A stretch of DNA of 64,000 nt from JAKRSE01 sp943369295 (GTDB lineage Bacteria; Armatimonadota; Fimbriimonadia; Fimbriimonadales; Fimbriimonadaceae). The notes below the pieces were generated by a model. The model saw only the letters and a list, made by a program, of their open reading frames with translations. It was not told the origin of the DNA and searched no databases. Positions 62,156-64,000 of the stretch are shown here, piece after piece. Every line of letters begins with the position of its first letter. The stretch's first letter is position 1. Location of the stretch: the NCBI GenBank assembly GCA_943369295.1, contig CALRMU020000001.1:1-64000 (forward strand), read 5' to 3'. The position numbers and the translations under genes are program-made.

Positions 62156-62769
62156 AGTAGCTTCGTCTAGCGCTAACACTTTGCTGAATGGAATCCAAAG
62201 AGCAGCCCTGTTGCTGCGAAGCCTCAGCCAGTTGGACGAAGTTCATCTAGTTCCACTCTGATTCCAGTTCTAGAACTTACATTTGATGCAGCAGACCTGG
62301 CTGAACGACTGCGTCGCACAACCAGGCCACGAAGTTTTGGAAGACTCCTTTTTCTCGTGAATCTTGCGTTCCCGTCCTTCCCTCGCAGGTTCGGGCCAGA
62401 ACGGGGCACCAGGGGCGTTGAGGTTTTTCTTCGTAGGTTTCACCCTTGCCACCCGCAGCTTGCCTTTTTCCCAGGTTGGGTGGCAGGGGCAGCGCCCCTG
62501 AACCTGAAAACTCAGTGTCACGATCTGCCTTATTGGTGAATACCATTCCTGGCTGAGCGAAGCTCAACCAGGCCACGCGTCACTTTGTGATGGCTGAATT
62601 GCCCCTTTGAGGCTTTTCCGTTCGTGGGTTTCACCCACGCCACCCTCAGCTTTCCTCTTCAGCAGTTTGGGTGGCAGGGGCAGCGCCCCTGAACTTAGGA
62701 CTTTCTCGAAAGGAGCCAGGTTGTGGTGAAGCCCAATGGCTGGCAGCCAACTTCGTCCATGCTTTAGCC
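62156..62769. repeat. dense cluster of CACC-tailed hairpin modules
   Basis: No gene seen. In order: the 110-base module shared with 12725-12820 (about 62221-62338), a CCCGTCC...ACGGGGCACC module (about 62371-62412), two CAGGGGC hairpins in reverse orientation (about 62486-62502 and 62678-62694), a CCTGG-TGAGC-GAA-GCTCA-CCAGG hairpin (about 62549-62573) and a CGTGGGT-TTC-ACCCACG hairpin (62623-62639). The cluster runs up to the HD-domain gene. Confidence 0.85.
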
Positions 62770-63369
62770 ATGCCTTCAAGAATTTCGCAGCAGATGGCCT
62801 TTATCACCGAGCTCGACAAGCTGAAGGGGGTGCTGCGGAGGACTTCTCCGATTGGGCTAGAGCGGCGCGAGAATTCTGCGGAGCATTCGTGGCAGGTTGT
62901 TCTCTGCGCGATCATTTTGGCCGAGCACGCTACGACAAAAATTGACCTTCTCAAGGTGATTAAGATGCTGGCGATCCACGACACGGTGGAGATCGATGTC
63001 GGAGACACTTTTCATTACGATAAGGCGGCTCAAGCTGACCTGCATGAAAGGGAAGGGGCAGCGGCGGATCGGCTTTTTGCCCTGCTTCCGGAAGATCAGG
63101 GTCAGGAGCTGAGAGCTCTTTGGGAAGAATTTGAAGCGAAGGAATCTCTGGAGGCCAAGTTCGCGGCGGGGCTGGATAGGATGATGCCCTTTGTGCTCAA
63201 CTTTCATAACCAAGGGGGCACCTGGCTGGAATACAACCTGACGAAGGAGAGGGTTCTTTCTGTGAATTGGGAGATTGAGGCTGGTCTGCCGGAGCTGGGT
63301 CGGTGGATTAAAGAGCTGGTGGACGAGGCTGAGAAGAAAGGATTTTTTGCTCCGGCTGTTGAGGAATGA
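62770..63369 (+). CDS. HD-domain hydrolase (YfbR/HDDC2-like)
   Basis: 199 residues from the ATG at 62770; the longer frame from 62671 runs back through repeat DNA. The HD metal-binding pattern is present: ENSAEHSWQV (His), MLAIHDTVEID (His-Asp) and a later Asp in AAGLDRMMPF. ITELDKLKGVLRRTSPIGLERRE at the start is typical of the HDDC2/YfbR group, 5'-deoxynucleotidases that dephosphorylate dNMPs. A role in nucleotide clean-up is likely. Confidence 0.85.
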   Translation: MPSRISQQMAFITELDKLKGVLRRTSPIGLERRENSAEHSWQVVLCAIILAEHATTKIDLLKVIKMLAIHDTVEIDVGDTFHYDKAAQADLHEREGAAADRLFALLPEDQGQELRALWEEFEAKESLEAKFAAGLDRMMPFVLNFHNQGGTWLEYNLTKERVLSVNWEIEAGLPELGRWIKELVDEAEKKGFFAPAVEE

Positions 63370-63435
63370 GGAATGAGGAAGGAAGAAGGAGGAAGACAAA
63401 AGCTTTGGAGAGTCCACCTTCTTGAGTCACGGTAT

Positions 63436-63459
63436 CACAGGTCAAGGACCTGTGGCACC
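63436..63459 (+). repeat. CACC-tailed hairpin
   Basis: CACAGGTC-AAG-GACCTGTG followed by GCACCC. Confidence 0.8.
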
Positions 63460-63482
63460 CTGACCCATTTTGCTGACAGCCT

Positions 63483-63989
63483 TCACATTGCCTCAAGAGC
63501 CGCCTGCCAATCAGGCAGAGGATGATTCCAGAAAGGAAGCTGGATGTAGGTGGAGGGGGAGAGGCCGACAGGGTCGCCGAGTTCGAACTTCAACATCGGG
63601 TCGCGGAGGCACTGAATTACCCCGCTCGGAGCCCAGTTTTCGCTCAAAAGCTCGGGTGGATAATCGGGGTTGCAGCTGCAGAGAGCGATTTGACCTGATC
63701 CAGTTCTCTTCGGAATCTTGATCAAAGCCTCCTGCCCTAGAGTCGGGTCTTTGGGCTGAAAGCAATAAAATCGGCCAAAGAAAAGGGGGTCCGTGGGCTG
63801 CCATTCAGTGACCAAAACCCAAGGGTCTGCACCGGAACTTCGACCCCAAATGTAGGGGTGCTGGCTGTCTCCCACGACTCTTCGAAAGGCTTGGGTGCGG
63901 CCCGTCCTCAGCCATTCTTCACTGCCATCCAGCCAGGCATCGGGGTCGAGCTCGCCCGATTCGGCGGGGAAGGCGGCTGCCCCGGTCAC
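63483..63989 (-). CDS. hypothetical protein, possibly truncated by the window edge
   Basis: At least 168 residues. The frame stays open to the window edge, so the GTG at 63989 may not be the real start. It contains FRRVVGDSQHPYIWGRSSGADPWVLVTEW and GQIALCSCNPDYPPELL and is rich in Trp, Pro and Gly. No signal or membrane segment is visible in this part. Not recognised. Confidence 0.6.
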   Translation of the reverse strand: MTGAAAFPAESGELDPDAWLDGSEEWLRTGRTQAFRRVVGDSQHPYIWGRSSGADPWVLVTEWQPTDPLFFGRFYCFQPKDPTLGQEALIKIPKRTGSGQIALCSCNPDYPPELLSENWAPSGVIQCLRDPMLKFELGDPVGLSPSTYIQLPFWNHPLPDWQAALEAM

Positions 63990-64000
63990 CCCGATTTGGG

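Noticed and set aside
62671..62769. N-terminal extension of the HD hydrolase
   Set aside because: The first 33 codons translate a CAGGGGC hairpin module; homologues begin near the MPSRISQQ start.

Overview
The window is a gene-dense chromosomal segment of a diderm bacterium. A complete 16S rRNA gene (50852-52360), lipopolysaccharide-transport genes (lptB, lptF/G, lptA- and lptC-like), lnt, several lipobox lipoproteins and an RND efflux tripartite system show an outer membrane. RNase Y plus YmdB, a c-di-AMP riboswitch, a DUF3084 gene beside a YqgF-like gene, and a solute-binding-protein/permease fusion fit a Terrabacteria-type lineage. My best guess is Armatimonadota, Fimbriimonadia-like. That placement comes from gene content and the look of the 16S, not from a search.

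Layout. 1-4.1 kb: repeat modules, a META/YbaY protein, ribF, a degenerate receiver, an orphan CoA-transferase subunit A and a 3-copy tandem repeat. 4.1-13 kb: PDZ-hydrolase and divergent PadR-type regulator, hypothetical protein, lipoprotein, cinA, esterase, SBP-permease fusion, repeats. 13.1-13.6 kb: a c-di-AMP (ydaO-type) riboswitch in front of an unknown 113-residue protein. 13.8-17.4 kb: TPR protein, PII-like protein, AAC(3)-like protein, lipoprotein, tRNA-Pro(CGG). 17.6-24.7 kb: a minus-strand metal operon, arsR - metallothionein-like gene - Cys/His-rich exported protein - czcC - tiny His-rich lipoprotein - czcB - czcA. Two of its genes are very short and easily missed. 26.7-33.3 kb: a minus-strand envelope operon, rlmN - lptC-like - lptA-like - lptB - lptF/G - DUF3084 - yqgF-like. 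33.4-41.1 kb: htrA, DUF692, recA-recX-rny-ymdB, an exported PKD-like protein, cdsA. 41.1-42.1 kb: an ABC ATPase gene with a perfect parS site before it and another in its 3' end. Then valS, an orphan HTH antitoxin, comEC, DUF721 (DciA-like), recF and rhomboid. 50.7-52.4 kb: a 16S rRNA gene with no 23S, 5S or tRNA next to it. 53-64 kb: lnt, hslU, a frameshifted tetR, ftsY, dinD-like, DUF58, RDD, small unknown membrane proteins, an HD hydrolase and an edge-truncated unknown gene.

The parS pair, recF, the DciA-like gene, a DnaA box and an rRNA gene together suggest an origin-proximal position. Intergenic DNA is colonised by two short-repeat families. One is a covarying family of hairpins (short stem, usually a 3-nt loop, then a G/C-CACC tail). 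The other pairs a terminator-like hairpin with a long GCGGTTTTCGACC inverted repeat. No CRISPR array, integrase or intact transposase was seen.
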